64,000 nt of DNA from Rutidosis leptorrhynchoides. Taxonomy: Eukaryota > Streptophyta > Magnoliopsida > Asterales > Asteraceae. The DNA is taken from the NCBI RefSeq assembly GCF_046630445.1, contig NC_092335.1, positions 627,347,501 through 627,411,500 of the forward strand, written 5' to 3'. The translations under genes were made by a program, and so were the position numbers. How positions within the stretch are numbered: the first letter of the stretch is position 1; each line of letters starts with the position of its first letter. The notes beneath the pieces are model-generated. The model saw nothing but the letters and a program-made list of their open reading frames with translations, ran no database searches and was not told where the DNA came from. This document shows, piece after piece, positions 47,501 through 60,118 of the stretch.

Positions 47501-49308
47501 CGTTAAATTAGGGGTTCGGGTTAGTGCATAACTCATTAATAAACATGCATAATAAGTTAGGGTAAAAGACGCATTTTCAAAGATTAGCAAACAGTCCAGA
47601 AAAACAACCGTTTTTGAAGAAAAACATGTGTGATAAAACAATAAAAGGAATGAACGATGAGGCGCGCCATCTATCATTCGATGAGCTTTGTAATTACAAA
47701 CTGGGTATTTTTAATTATTTTTCTACACTAATCACCCTCATGAATTTATAATTATAGTCTGATTTCATGCAAATGAGGGTATTGCATGATCTCAAGTGTG
47801 GGGAAGGGTTATAAATTCTCTCGGGTTTACACTTGGTTTATTTGCCAAATTTTTTGAAAATTTAAAAAAAATTCAACTAAATGAAGTCAAAATCATGTTT
47901 ATACATATTTATGAACGATGAAAACTAGGTGTTAATACCGAAATTATCGTTACCTCAAAAAATACATAAATTGAGAAACAACCAAAAACGCTTGAATTCG
48001 TTTAAAATGGAATAAAGGAGAATAAAAAGGTAAAGAAAGAAACTAAGCGTGGGGAGAATGTACCAAGTTAATTAAAAACTATCTATCACATGTTTGTGCA
48101 AAGTTATTGCAGGTGTTTTTGTTTTGGACTAAATTAACTGTTTTACCCGATGAAAGAAAAGAAAAGATGGATCTACACGATGAATCAATTCCATCATTAA
48201 GAGGAAGTAAAGTCTTCCGAAGAAGACACGCGCTTCTTGGTTTAGGTCAAGAAGTTGTCGTCCAGACCAGCTGTAGGTTGACGAAAAATCTAGATAAGTC
48301 ATCTCTAAAATCAGCAGGAAATCCACGGACCTCAGTATCAAACAGGGTCGCCAAGTGGTCAGATTTATCCTAACCATGAGAAGGATTTTTCTCGTACAAT
48401 GGGGGGCACCGTGCAAATTAGCTTGATAAGACTAATGAATCAGATCCCTAGAAAGGATAATCTCCTTAAAAGATCAAAAATCAGCTTTTAAGACTGATAT
48501 TACTCAATCCTTGAGATTGACCTTAAAGATTGAGAATTTAAACTCATGGAATTCAATGATATCTAAACTCGAGCTTGAACGAGAAAATATTTTGATCAAA
48601 ACTTACAAACCGATTTGTTTTCTGAAAACCCATTTTCAATGCGTTCATTACCTTTGAACGTAAAATCCTAGGAATTCACCTGGAATTCATTAGGTCACCT
48701 GAACTAAATCGGGTGTCAACCGTAAGAACGGTGGTTGCATAGTGGTCAAAGACAGGACCTTGTGCCAGACCGAAAAATTATAAGGGTGAGCTTTACTATT
48801 GCTCCTACCAAGGATAGTAATTGCGTCCGACACGTTATAGACCATAATTAAAAGCATGTCAGGGGACATTGCCTTAACAGTTGCTTGTTCAACGCTTTCC
48901 TTTACAACCGGACGGTAGTTTACCGAAAGGTAATATACGGGACAAGTAAACTGGACGTGTTGCTTTCCTAATACAAGGTTAGCAAGTGGGTGACACAAAA
49001 CCGCAAGTTTTGAGCTAAAATTTTCAAATCTGAAACCCACAAAAATATTTTGCAAACACCGGTAAAGGGTTATTCCAGAAAACTTATCTAGGGTAAAAAC
49101 TAGATTTAATTTTCAAAAGATCAAATGTTTTCATAAAGATCCAATTTCCTTAATGGATCTAAATTTTTATAGTCATGTGGGACTGTAAACCATATCGTTA
49201 CTACCATTGTTTATACCGCCGTATAGAAATCACTGATGTACAAAGTGTGAAGAATAGAGAAGTGATTCTAGTATTTCAAGACGATATTGCTTGAGGACAA
49301 GCAACGCT
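47501..49308 (+). other. D 3' region
   Basis: Mostly non-coding sequence collinear with the 3' regions of 3 and 4: diverged at first, nearly identical from about 48600 to the LTR. Copies of the motif AAGTGTGGGGAA occur at 47473 and 47794, with a variant at 48045. It includes the 68-codon frame at 48167. Confidence 0.7.
48167..48373 (+). CDS. 68-aa ORF in the D 3' region
   Basis: Same length and frame as the copies in 3 and 4, starting MDLHDESIPSLRGSK. About ten codons differ from element 4, most of them amino-acid changing but none disruptive. Unknown product. The open frame could reflect weak coding constraint or chance. Confidence 0.35.
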   Translation: MDLHDESIPSLRGSKVFRRRHALLGLGQEVVVQTSCRLTKNLDKSSLKSAGNPRTSVSNRVAKWSDLS

Positions 49309-49324
49309 CAAGTGTGGGAATATT
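49309..49324 (+). other. Polypurine tract before the 49325 LTR
   Basis: CAAGTGTGGGAATATT directly precedes TGATAATGC. The identical string precedes the element 3 LTR on the minus strand. Confidence 0.75.
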
Positions 49325-51311
49325 TGATAATGCTAAAAACGAACATATATTTCATAGCATTATTCCTCAAGAAAGACAAGCTTTTAGTTGCAATTGTTCT
49401 ATTTACAAGTGATATTCGTTTAAATAATAAAAGGTGAAGACAAAAGACAGATTCGACGAATTGAAGACGCAAACGACCAAAAAGCTCAAAAGTACAAAAG
49501 ACAATCAAAGAGGTTCCAATTATTGATAAGAAACGTCTCGAAATTACAAGAGTACAAGATTCAAAACGCAAAGTACAAAATATAAAATTGTACGCAAGGA
49601 CGTTCGAAAATCCGGAACCGGGACATGAGTCAAATCTCAACGCTCGACGCAACGGACTAAAAATTACAAGTTAACTATGTATATAAATATAATATAATAT
49701 ATAATTAATTATATTAATTATATATATATTATATTTATAAATAAATCGTCGGCAAGAAAGACTCCAAAAGCTGGTGAGCTGTATTTACAAACTCCGCGAC
49801 TCGCGGAGTTTGAAGGCAAAAAATGCCGCGAGTCGCGGAGGCCCAAATTCTGAAAGTCCCTATAAAGCCAACCGAATTCTGATCATTTTTCACACTCTTA
49901 ATCTATCTCTCTTTCAATATATACGTAAAAATATATATATAATTTATATTTTAATTTTAATTTTAATTTTAAATCCTAATAATAAGGGTATGTTAGCAAA
50001 TGTTGTAAGGGTGTAAGTTGAAATTCTGTCCGTGTAACGCTACGCTATTTTTAATCATTGTAAGTTATGTTCAACCTTTTTAATTTAATGTCTCGTAGCT
50101 AAGTTATTATTATGCTTATTTAATCCAAAGTAATCATGATGTTGGGCTAATTACTAAAATTGGGTAATTGGGCTTTGTACCATATTTGGGGTTTGGACAA
50201 AAGAACGACACTTGTGGAAATTAGACTATGGGCTATTAATGGGTTTTATATTAACTAAACAATACCTTGTTAATTTAATATACAAACTTATAATTCGACG
50301 TATTTATATATAACCACATACGCTTTACTGGGTACGGTGGGCGGGATATCTATAAATACCAATAATTATTCATTTTACCGGATATGGAACTGGATTAATA
50401 GTTAATAGACTTGTTGAAACAGGGGTGAATTACATTCAAGGGTAATTGGTGTAATTGTTAACAAAGTAGTAAGATCTTGGTTTACATGCAGTCGATAACC
50501 TGGTGTATTCATTAAACAAAGTATTAAAACCTTGTTACAATTCGAATCCCCAATTAGTTGGAATATTTGACTTCGGGAATAAGAATAATTTGACGAAGGC
50601 TTTCGCTCTTTATATTTATGACTGATGGACTATTATGGACAAAATCCGTATGGACATATTAAATAATCCAGGACAAAGGACAACTAACCCATGGGCTTAA
50701 AACTAAAATCAACACGTCAAACATCATGATTACGGAAGTTTAAATAAGCATAATTCTTTTATTTCATATTTAATTTCCTTTATTTTATATTTAATTGCAC
50801 TTCTAATTATCGTATTTTTATTTTTATTGTATTTAATTGCACTTTTAATTATCGTACTTTTTAATTATCGCAAGTTTATTTTATCGCACTTTTATTATTC
50901 ACAATTTCATTATCGTTATTTACTTTACGCTTTAAATTAAGTCTTGCATTTATTTATTATTTTACATTTGGTTTTAACTGCGACTAAAGTTTTAAAATCG
51001 ACAAACCGGTCATTAAACGGTAAAAACCCCCCTTTATAATAATAATATTACTTATATATATATTTGTATTTCTATAAAAGTAAACTAATATAGCGTTAAG
51101 CTTTGTTTAAAAAGATTCCCTGTGGAACGAACCGGACTTACTAAAAACTACACTACTGTACGATTAGGTACACTGCCTATAAGTGTTGTAGCAAGGTTTA
51201 AGTATATCCATTCTCTAAATAAATAAATATCTTGTGTAAAATTGTATCGTATTTAATAGTATTTCCTGATAAAATATAAGCTATTTTATATACTACTCTG
51301 CTAAAACATCA
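49325..51311 (+). repeat. LTR shared by D (as 3' LTR) and element 4 (as 5' LTR)
   Basis: 1,987 bp from TGATAATGC to ACATCA. Preceded by a polypurine tract and followed by a primer site, so it has interiors on both sides. AATAAATAAATA near 51217 is a possible polyadenylation signal. Confidence 0.93.
49789..49867 (+). promoter_or_regulatory. LTR promoter module of element 4
   Basis: Palindromes at 49789-49811 and 49826-49838 (37 bp apart) and TATAAAG at 49861 (35 bp after the second), identical in layout to the B LTR. Confidence 0.65.
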
Positions 51312-51320
51312 AGTTATTTT

Positions 51321-51341
51321 TGAACCCGCTGCCGGGGAATC
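51321..51341 (+). other. Element 4 primer binding site, mutated
   Basis: TGAACCCGCTGCCGGGGAAT: three bases in the first six differ from the tRNA-Asp complement, including the 3'-end pairing region. Priming from this copy may be impaired. Confidence 0.75.
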
Positions 51342-52711
51342 TCTTAAACGCCGGAAGCGCAACGCTAATATAAAGAATAAAAAAAAAGATTTTTATTTTA
51401 CTTTTATTAAAATTCGTTTTTATAAAAGTACGTTTTAAATATTCGAAAATATAAAAAGAAAAACAAAAATTTATATATTTTTAAGAGTTTGTTAAAAGTA
51501 CTATAAGTTTCTTTATTTTTATTTTAATTTATAAAAATATAAGTTTTATTTAAATATCTTTTATTTATATAAAAATAGAAAATTAGAAAACATAAAAAAA
51601 AAACGCGTCAGTTTTAAACTGTTCCAGGGTTGAATTTTGAAACCCCGCGACTCGCGGGGTTTGCTGCTTTAAATACCGCAACTCGCGGAGCTTTTCTGAC
51701 ATGCGACAGAACCCTAATTCAGCATTAATTACGGGTATTTATTAATTATTATTATTATAAACCCTAATTATCTATTATTATTATAATTAAGTTTTATTTT
51801 AAAGTTTCTTTTTATTTAATTTGTTTTATTTAGTTAAATTAGTTTAATTAAATTGTAAAATTAATAGTTTTAATAAATAATTAATATAAAAATAATATTT
51901 TTATAAAAATTGTATTTTTTACAACTTTTTATATATTTTTATATTTTATCCCTTTTTAATCGTTTTAGCGTAATATTTGTAATATTTAGCTCATATTTAG
52001 TTTTAAACTTAGTTTTTGCCATAGTTATTTTTTTCTAGATTTTTAGACTTAGCCGTAGAATCCCTTAAGTGCTTTTTCTTTAGACTAAGATTTAGGTGCT
52101 TTAGAATTTTGCGACGCCTTTTTAAGTTTTAGTTTCTTTTTTAAGTTATTTCCAATTGGGATTTAGTTTTTCCTGTAAGCTTTAATATTTTTAGGCGACT
52201 TTTACCTATGTATCAATTATCATTCCAATTAGTAATCTCAATTTGCGATTATAATTTTAAGTTAGTTGTAGTAATAAGGTTAGGTTAGTCAAGTATTTTT
52301 AAGTTTTATAAGTTTCTTTTATTTTTCCGTCACCTTTTATTTTTCAACCATTTTTCTTTTTCGACCTTTTTCCGACGAACTCTTTTTCTTTCTTATTTCT
52401 CGCTATTCTAGTTTTAGGACATAGATTTTTATTCTACTTCTTATCTAAATTTCTTAAAATTACGAAAGTTTATTTTAAGTGGTTAAATTGATAGACATCA
52501 AAATTTTCTGGTTCGTAGTAATAGTTGGATTTGTACGTGGACCGGGTTATTGGAGCCAAACAGTCCTAAATTATATTGAGACCAAACGAATCCTGCCCCT
52601 CTGCTGCATCTTTTGGCTATTCGAAACGTGGGCAAAATCCGAAAAGTCTATTGAATGGATAACTTATTATAATTTTTCTTTCCTTTTAAAAACTAATAGG
52701 ATATTCAGTGA
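51342..52711 (+). other. Element 4 leader with palindrome pair
   Basis: Perfect palindrome at 51640-51662 (arms AAACCCCGCGA / TCGCGGGGTTT) and an imperfect partner from 51676, 36 bp apart. The conserved pre-gag block is from about 52479. The non-ATG frame 52479-52760 overlaps gag and is not called as a gene. Confidence 0.7.
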
Positions 52712-55700
52712 ATGCACCGAGCAAGACGTTCACCACCTTTTGTACGTTCACCACCTGTAACTAGATCAAGACATTTAGCAAATATTACTGCCGTTGATTT
52801 TTCTTTAGAATCGTCATCCAGTCGACCAAGTACTCCAGTTCGAATTTCCGATAATCCATTTTTTGAACCCGACCTCACAATTGAGAATCCGGAGAATATT
52901 CAGGAACGATTCGTAGATCCTGAACCACTAAACTTTCCTCCGGAACCACCAATCATTCAAACAGAGATTGTTGAGGAACGAACCATAAAATCAGAATCCT
53001 CTAGTGATTCTGATTCAACAAATTCAATTATGGAGAATCTGGAATCTTTAAGTATGGAAGACCGAATGAGAGCTAAACGCACTGGCCAAGGTCACGCAAT
53101 TACTCATCCAGACATTAATGCGCCAGATTATGAAATCAAAGGACAAATTCTACACATGGTGACTAATCAATGCCAATTTAGTGGTGCGCCGAAGGAAGAT
53201 CCAAATGAACATCTACGTACCTTTAATAGGATCTGCACACTATTTAAAATCCGAGAAGTGGAGGATGAACAGATATATATCTCATGTTATTTCCCTGGAC
53301 TTTAAAGGGAGAAGCCAAAGATTGGTTGGAATCGTTACCTGAAGGGGCGATTGATACATGGGACGTTTTAGTTGAAAATTTTCTTAAACAATTCTTTCCG
53401 GCATCTAAAGCCGTAAGACTTCAAGCAGAAATTGTTACGTTTACACAGAAGCCAAATGAAACTCTATATGAGGCGTGGACAAGATATGGAAAGTTATTAA
53501 GAGGATGTCCGCAACATGGTTTAGACACCTGTCAAATAGTACAAATATTCTACCAAGGATGCGACATCACTACAAGGAAAGACATAGATATAGCAGCTGG
53601 TGGTTCTATTATGAAGAAAACCAAAATTGGTGCTTACAAAATTATTGATAACACTGCTTCCCACTCACATGAGTGGCACCAAGAAAAAGATATCGTTAGA
53701 TCATCTAAAGCAGCTAGAGCCGATTCTAGCCATGACTTAGATTCCATTTCCGCAAAGATAGATGCTGTCGAGAGACGAATAGAAAAGATGACTAAGGATA
53801 TTCACTCAATACGAATTAGTTGTGAGCAGTGTGGAGGACCACATTTGACAAAAGATTGTCTCAGTATTGAATTAACAATGGAACAAAGAGAGAATTAAAT
53901 ACATAAACCAAAGGCCTGGAAATAATTATCAGAATAATTATCAACCGCCAAGACCGATTTACAATCAAAACCAGAATTATAACCGAAATATTCCATACAA
54001 CAACCAACAAGGTCCTAGCAATCAACAAGTATCCAATAATACTTATAATCAACAAAGACCTAATTTTCAAAACAAACCACCACAACAAACCGATGATAAA
54101 AAGCCGAATTTAGAAGATATGATGACGAAGCTAGTTGAAACTCAAACGCAATTTTTTACATCTCAGAAACAAACTAATGAACAAAATGCTCAAGCATTTA
54201 GAAATCAACAAGCTTCTATTCAAAATCTGGAACAAGAAGTAAGTAACCTAGCAAGGTTAATAGGTGAAAGAAAACCGGGAAGTTTACCTAGTGATACAAA
54301 TGCTAACCCCCGGAATGAAACAGCTAAAGCCATTACCACAAGAAGTGGTACAACACTTAAACCACCTGAAATACCTGTAACTTCTGATGAAGCTATTCCT
54401 ACTCCACAAGAACCACAACCTGATCAAGATAAGGAAAAAGAACCGGTAGTTGAAAAGGTTAATGAAGATAACACAGTTAAGGCTAAACCTTATGTTAAAC
54501 CATACCAACCACCACTTCCTTACCCGAGTAAAATGAAGAAAGAGAAACTTGAAGCCGAGCAATCTAAATTCTTGGATATGTTTAAACAGATAAATGTAAA
54601 TCTTCCTTTCATTGATGTGATTTCAGGAATGCCTAGATATGCTAAATTCTTGAAAGATCTAATCTCAAATAGAAAGAAAATGGAAGAACTCTCGGCTGTT
54701 ACTATGAATGCTAATTGTTCAGCAGTGCTGTTGAATAAGATACCAGAAAAATTATTTGATCCAGGAAGTTTCACAATTCCATGTTTTCTGGGTAGTCTTA
54801 GTTCAATAGAAGCATTGGCAGACATAGGTGCTAGTATAAATCTAATGTCGTATTCACTATACACTAAACTAGACCTTGGAGAATTGAAACCAACAAGAAT
54901 AAGCATACAACTAGCCGATAGATCAATAAAATATCCTAGAGGGATAATGGAGAACATGCTAGTTAAAGTTGGTACTTTAGTATTTCCAGTAGATTTTGTT
55001 GTTCTAGACATGAAAGAAGATTCTCAAGTTCCTCTCATATTAGGAAGACCATTCTTAAACACGGCTAAAGCAATGATAGACGTGTTTGGTAAGAAATTGA
55101 CCCTAAGTATAGAGGACGAGAGTGTTACCTTTTCAGTTGATAGAGCAATGCAACAACCACAATCTGCAGATGATACATGTTATTATATTCAGACTATAGA
55201 TGCATATGCAGAATTGTTAGAAGAATTTCCAGAATTACAAGGAACAGGAGAATGTTCTTTAGGAGAAGGTAATGAACCAATTGATGAAGCTGAAATGTTA
55301 GCTACACTTATAGCTAATGGATATGAACCAACAACAGAAGAAATTCAAATGCTAAAAGAAGAAGACAGATATCGATACAAATCATCGATAGAAGAACCTC
55401 CGAAATTAGAGTTAAAGCCACTTCCAAACCATTTGGAATACGCTTATTTACATGGTGAATCTGAATTACCTGTAATAATATCGTCTTCTCTTACTGAAAA
55501 TGAGAAATCACAACTCATTTCTGTGTTGAAAGCTCATAAACCAGCCATTGCATGGAAGATTCATGATATTAAAGGAATAAGTCCTTCGTATTGCACACAT
55601 AAAATCCTTATGGAAGAAGGTCATAAAACGTATGTGCAACGCCAACGAAGACTAAATCCTAATATGCAAGATGTAATTAAAAAAGAAATTATTAAACTGC

Positions 55701-58311
55701 TAGATGCGTGTTTAATTTATCCAATCTCTGATAGTCCATGGGTAAGCCCAGTTCAATGCGTGTCTAAGAAGGGTGGCATGACTGTCATTACAAATGAGAA
55801 AAATGAGCTTATTCCTACTAGGACTGTAACAAGATGGCGTGTGTGTATTGATTATAGAAAATTAAATGACGCCACCAGAAAAGATCACTTTCCCTTACCT
55901 TTAATAGATCAAATGTTGGAAAGATTAGCCGGAAATAGTTACTATTGTTTTCTAGATGGATTTTCCGGATATTTTCAAATTCCAATAGCACCCGAGGATC
56001 AAGAGAAAACCACATTCACGTGCCCTTATGGTACTTTTGCTTACAAACGCATGCCATTTGGACTTTGTAACGCCCCTGCAACCTTTCAAAGGTGTATGAT
56101 GGCGATTTTTCACGACATGATAGAAGAATGCATGGAAGTTTTCATGGATGACTTTTCAGTCTTGATACATTTGAAACATGTCTAGTTAATCTTGAACGAA
56201 TGCTTATTAGATGCGAACAATCAAATCTAGTACTTAATTTGGAGAAATGCCATTTCATGGTTAAAGAAGGCATCGTTCTTGGTCATAAAATTTCAAAAGA
56301 AGGAATTGAAGTGGATAGAGCTAAAGTAGATGTAATTGCTAAACTTCCACATCCCGCCAATGTTAGAGGAGTTAGGAGTTTTCTAGGGCATGCCGGTTTT
56401 TACCGATGTTTCATAAAAGATTTTTCTAAAATTGCCACTCCTATGAATAAACTCCTAGAAAAGGATGCTCCATTCATCTTTTCCGATGAGTGTATCAAAT
56501 CTTTTAATATTCTTAAAGAGAAACTAACTAATGCGCCGATCATGATAACACCAAATTGGAATCTACCATTTGAACTAATGTGCGATGCAAGTGATTTTGC
56601 AATGGGAGCCGTTTTAGGACAAAGGATTGAAAAACGATTTCAACCTATATATTATGCTAGTAAGACGTTACAAGGAGCACAAACGAACTATACAACTACC
56701 GAAAAAGAACTCCTTGCTATTGTCTTTTCTTTTGACAAATTTCGATCATATCTCGTTCTAGCAAAAACGGTGGTCTATACCGACCATTCTGCTCTTAGAT
56801 ACCTATTTTCGAAACAAGATGCTAAACCAAGATTAATCCGTTGGATCTTACTCTTACAAGAGTTTGATATTGAAATCCGAGATAAAAGAGGAGCAGAAAA
56901 TCTCGCCGCTGATCATCTTTCTCGTCTTGAAAATCCTGAATTAGAAGTTCTAAATGAATCGGCCATACAAGACAACTTTCCTGATGAATATCTATTGAAG
57001 ATAGATTATAAAGAAATTCCATGGTTTGCAGACTATGCAAACTACTTAGTTTGTGGATTCCTTGAAAAAGGATTATCGTACCAAAGACGAAAGAAATTCT
57101 TCAGTGATATAAAACACTATTTTTGGGAAGATCCACATTTGTTTAAAAGTTGTCCCGGTGGAATAATACGCCGATGTGTATTTGGAGATGAAGCTAGTAA
57201 AATATTAAACCATTGTCACACAGGACCAACAGGAGGGCATTATGGGCCTCAACTAACAGCAAGAAAAGTTTATGATGCTGGATTCTATTGGCCTACAATT
57301 TACAAAGACGCACACCTTCTTTGCAAATCCTGTGATGCTTATCAAAGGGCCGAAAAAATAAGTCAACGTGATGAAATGCCACAAAATGTCATCCAAGTAT
57401 GTGAAGTATTTGACATTTGGGGTACTGACTTTATGGGTCCATTTCCAAAATCTCATAATAATCTATATATACTCGTAGCCATTGATTATGTATCTAAATG
57501 GGCGGAAGCACAAGCTCTCCCAACTAACGATGCACGAGTTGTAGTCAACTTTTTAAAACGTCTTTTTGCAAGGTTTGGAACACCGAAAGCTTTAATAAGT
57601 GATCGGGGAACTCATTTCTGTAATAATCAACTTGAGAAAGTTCTTAAAAGATATGGAGTAACTCATAAAATCTCCACCGCATATCATCCACAAACAAGTG
57701 GACAAGTTGAAAATACCAACCGAGCTTTAAAACGTATTCTAGAGAAAACCGTAGGATCAAATCCGAAGGAATGGTCCATTAAATTGGAGGATGCACTCTG
57801 GGCTTTTAGAACAGCCTACAAAACTCCAATTGGAACCACACCTTTTAGACTTGTTTATGGAAAAGCATGTCATCTTCCAGTAGAAATTGAACACAAAGCA
57901 TTTTGGGCTTTGAAGACATGTAATCTTGATTTACATGAAGCCGGACGTCTACGATTAAGTCAACTAAACGAATTAGAAGAATTAAGACATGACGCATACG
58001 AAAATTCGTTAATCTATAAGGAAAGAACGAAGAAATGGCATGATAAAAGGATCAGAAGTTCAAAAGAATTTAAAGAAGGAGACAGAGTTCTTCTTTTCAA
58101 TTCACGATTCAAGCTATTTTCTGGAAAATTGAAATCAAGATGGTCTGGACCATTCATAGTCAAAAGAGTTTTCCCATACGGAAGAGTAGAATTGATAAAT
58201 TCAAATGGGATTGAATTTAAAGTTAATGGTCACAGAGTTAAACACTACATACATGGTCCGATGGAAGTCGACAACGAAGTTAATCACAATTTCGACACCA
58301 CAGCTAACTAA
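52712..58311 (+). pseudogene. Element 4 gag-pol with three frameshifts
   Basis: Collinear with B and 3 over 5,600 bp. Lesions: a 2-bp TA gain near 53277 in gag; a net 2-bp loss with altered bases near 53890, just after the knuckle, which returns to the original frame and creates a stop at 53896; and a 4-bp loss (CGGT) near 56164, just after the RT motif FMDD. RNase H ([24 protein letters not shown]) and integrase (HHCC, D, D, E) are open from 56200 to 58311. The three changes are small indels and not stops, unlike element 3. Confidence 0.93.
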
Positions 58312-58469
58312 GTGTAGGGAGAATCAAGTCTTTAAAGGATAATATGTATTTCTGTTAGAGTTAGATTGTCTGTTTTCATGTAGTTCTCGAAAATGGAACC
58401 CGAATGGTCTTTCCCTAGCAGACCCTAAAGAACTAGTCTTCTCCCCCCATTCTGAATTTTTATTTTTTT

Positions 58470-58471
58470 AG
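58470..58471 (+). promoter_or_regulatory. Candidate 3' splice site before the zinc-knuckle gene (element 4)
   Basis: The pyrimidine tract TTTTTATTTTTTTAG ends at 58471; the ATG follows 11 bp later. Identical in B and 3. Confidence 0.45.
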
Positions 58472-58482
58472 GTTTTTACAAA

Positions 58483-58899
58483 ATGAAGACTGCCTGTGAA
58501 CTAAACCATGGTCTAATGCTACACGCTTTGATCACTAAACGTAATAATGACACACTTCCGAGTGAAATAGTATCAGTAATCAGAGAAAGAATGGACGGAG
58601 TTAGAAAAGAATCCAGATGCGAAGATAATAAGTTACAATTTGGTAAAGGAAAATCAAAATCCGCAGCGAAAAGAAGAGCACGACACCTAGAACGATGTCA
58701 CAAATGCGGAAAATGGTCACATGGAGGTAAATGTTCAAATAATCAAACCTATTCAAACACCGAATTTGTTACTTTATGCAGAGACGGACCGTTCATATGT
58801 TTAGAAGATAAGACACTGAATGCTCGAGGTTACGCCTATGTAGCCATGGAAAACCAATTAAACCGACTATCTTATGAATGGGATAGATCATATAACTAA
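58483..58899 (+). CDS. 138-aa basic zinc-knuckle protein (element 4)
   Basis: Intact and almost identical to the B copy (few substitutions). It has the basic segment KGKSKSAAKRRARHLER and knuckle CHKCGKWSHGGKC (CX2CX4HX3C). The ATG is in a sensible context just after a candidate splice acceptor. The stop is followed 16 bp later by CACAG/GTATGT (donor after 58915), so the whole gene could be one exon (58472-58915). Role unknown: an accessory nucleic-acid-binding or nuclear protein is plausible from composition. It is not part of the pol frame. Confidence 0.72.
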   Translation: MKTACELNHGLMLHALITKRNNDTLPSEIVSVIRERMDGVRKESRCEDNKLQFGKGKSKSAAKRRARHLERCHKCGKWSHGGKCSNNQTYSNTEFVTLCRDGPFICLEDKTLNARGYAYVAMENQLNRLSYEWDRSYN

Positions 58900-58915
58900 G
58901 AAATCTATTTCACAG

Positions 58916-58921
58916 GTATGT
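58916..58921 (+). promoter_or_regulatory. Candidate 5' splice site after the zinc-knuckle gene
   Basis: CACAG/GTATGT, a near-perfect plant donor, conserved in B (after 23018) and element 3. It could splice to the acceptor at 60795. Confidence 0.45.
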
Positions 58922-59913
58922 CTGTACAGTTTTTATTTTATTTTTTTTATTTTTAACCTTTTGATAATAAACGCTAATTTGTTCGCTAAAAAGTATTAAA
59001 TTGGTATTGAATAAAATTAGGTTTGGCGATCGAAATTGTTGATATCATACAAAAATTTATTACATCACTGCGAAATTTAACGTTTATTCTTAAGGTATAA
59101 ATATCTTTAATCAATCAACCCAAAATATTTCAAAAATTCGTCATGAGTTAAATTAGGTCTTGGAACCGAAATTACTTTACCGAAAAGAGGGGCGCATATT
59201 TTTGATAATATTTGATTGATTAAAGTGGAATAAAAAGCCAAAAAGATTTTTAATTTTATTTTTACCATGTTTTTTTAAAATTAATATTTAAATCTTAAAT
59301 TAATATTGTAAACTTTATAAAAACAATATTTTTAAAATTGTAAATATTTGAAAAATTAATATAAGTTTGGTGTGAATTTATAATATGAATTAATATAAGT
59401 TTGGTGTGAATTTATAATATAAATTTTTAAATTAAGTTTGGTGTGAATTTTTAATTTTTAAAATATGAATTTTTAATTTTATGCATTTCAAATTTTAAGT
59501 TTGGTGTGAATTATTAATATTAATTTTGAATTTTATATTTAAGTTGTGTGAATTTAAAAACAAAAATTTACTTTATCTCATTAAGTTAAAAATATGATTT
59601 TTAAAATTCGTCGTAAGTTGAAGACTAGGTCTTTGAACCGAAATTCCTTTACCCGAGGGAGGGACGAGAACTTTTATTATCATTATTTTTAATCTTATTG
59701 AATTAAAGTATGCCAAAAACATTAAAAAAAACCCCAAAAATCTTAGCTTTTAAAACAATAGCTACAAAAAGACAAATTTTAAAATTTTGTCGAGAGACGG
59801 ACATGGACATCGATCCGAAACGACCTCGTCCTAAATAACAAGGGAAACAAAATTTTAAAAATTAATTACTTAATTGTTTTATAAGTTAAAGATTATATAA
59901 AAAAAAAAAAAAC
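58922..59913 (+). other. Pol-env spacer of element 4 with internal repeats
   Basis: About 1 kb, no gene. Four copies of AAGTTTGGTGTGAATT plus one partial copy lie at about 59363, 59397, 59434, 59497 and 59541. Two diverged blocks (59135-59195 and 59605-59668) share TTCGTC.., TAGGTCTT.GAACCGAAATT and CTTTACC, and a third weaker relative is near 59010-59045. Confidence 0.75.
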
Positions 59914-59994
59914 AAACTCCGCGACTCGCGGAGTTTGAAGGGTCTAAACACCGCGAGTCGCGGGAGGACCGAAATACAGGAAAAAATATAAGAG
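59914..59994 (+). promoter_or_regulatory. Internal promoter module before the env-position gene (element 4)
   Basis: Palindrome 1 (59914-59936) is the same as in the LTR. Palindrome 2 (59951-59963) starts 37 bp later. TATAAGAG is at 59987, 36 bp after palindrome 2 starts. This is the LTR layout (37 and 35 bp), although spacer sequence differs. Transcription would be expected near 60017, about 100 bp before the first ATG. Confidence 0.6.
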
Positions 59995-60118
59995 CTGGAA
60001 CAGCTCAGTCCCAACCCAAAAACAGAAAACACTGCGAAAAACAGACGCGAAAAAACCCCAAAAACACCCCCAAAATCACAATTTTTAACCGTAAATCACC
60101 AAATCTTTTACTAAAATC

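Larger units (their letters stand above)
45306..49324 (+). mobile_element. Fragment D: non-autonomous Athila-type element sharing an LTR with element 4
   Basis: A ~70-bp LTR end (to 45375), a well-kept tRNA-Asp primer site, a leader like that of A, one ORF (46364-47500) where gag, pol and env would be, and a 3' region like that of elements 3 and 4, running into the LTR at 49325. The 5' LTR remnant differs clearly from the LTR at 49325, so D and that LTR may have been joined by recombination or template switching. Confidence 0.75.
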
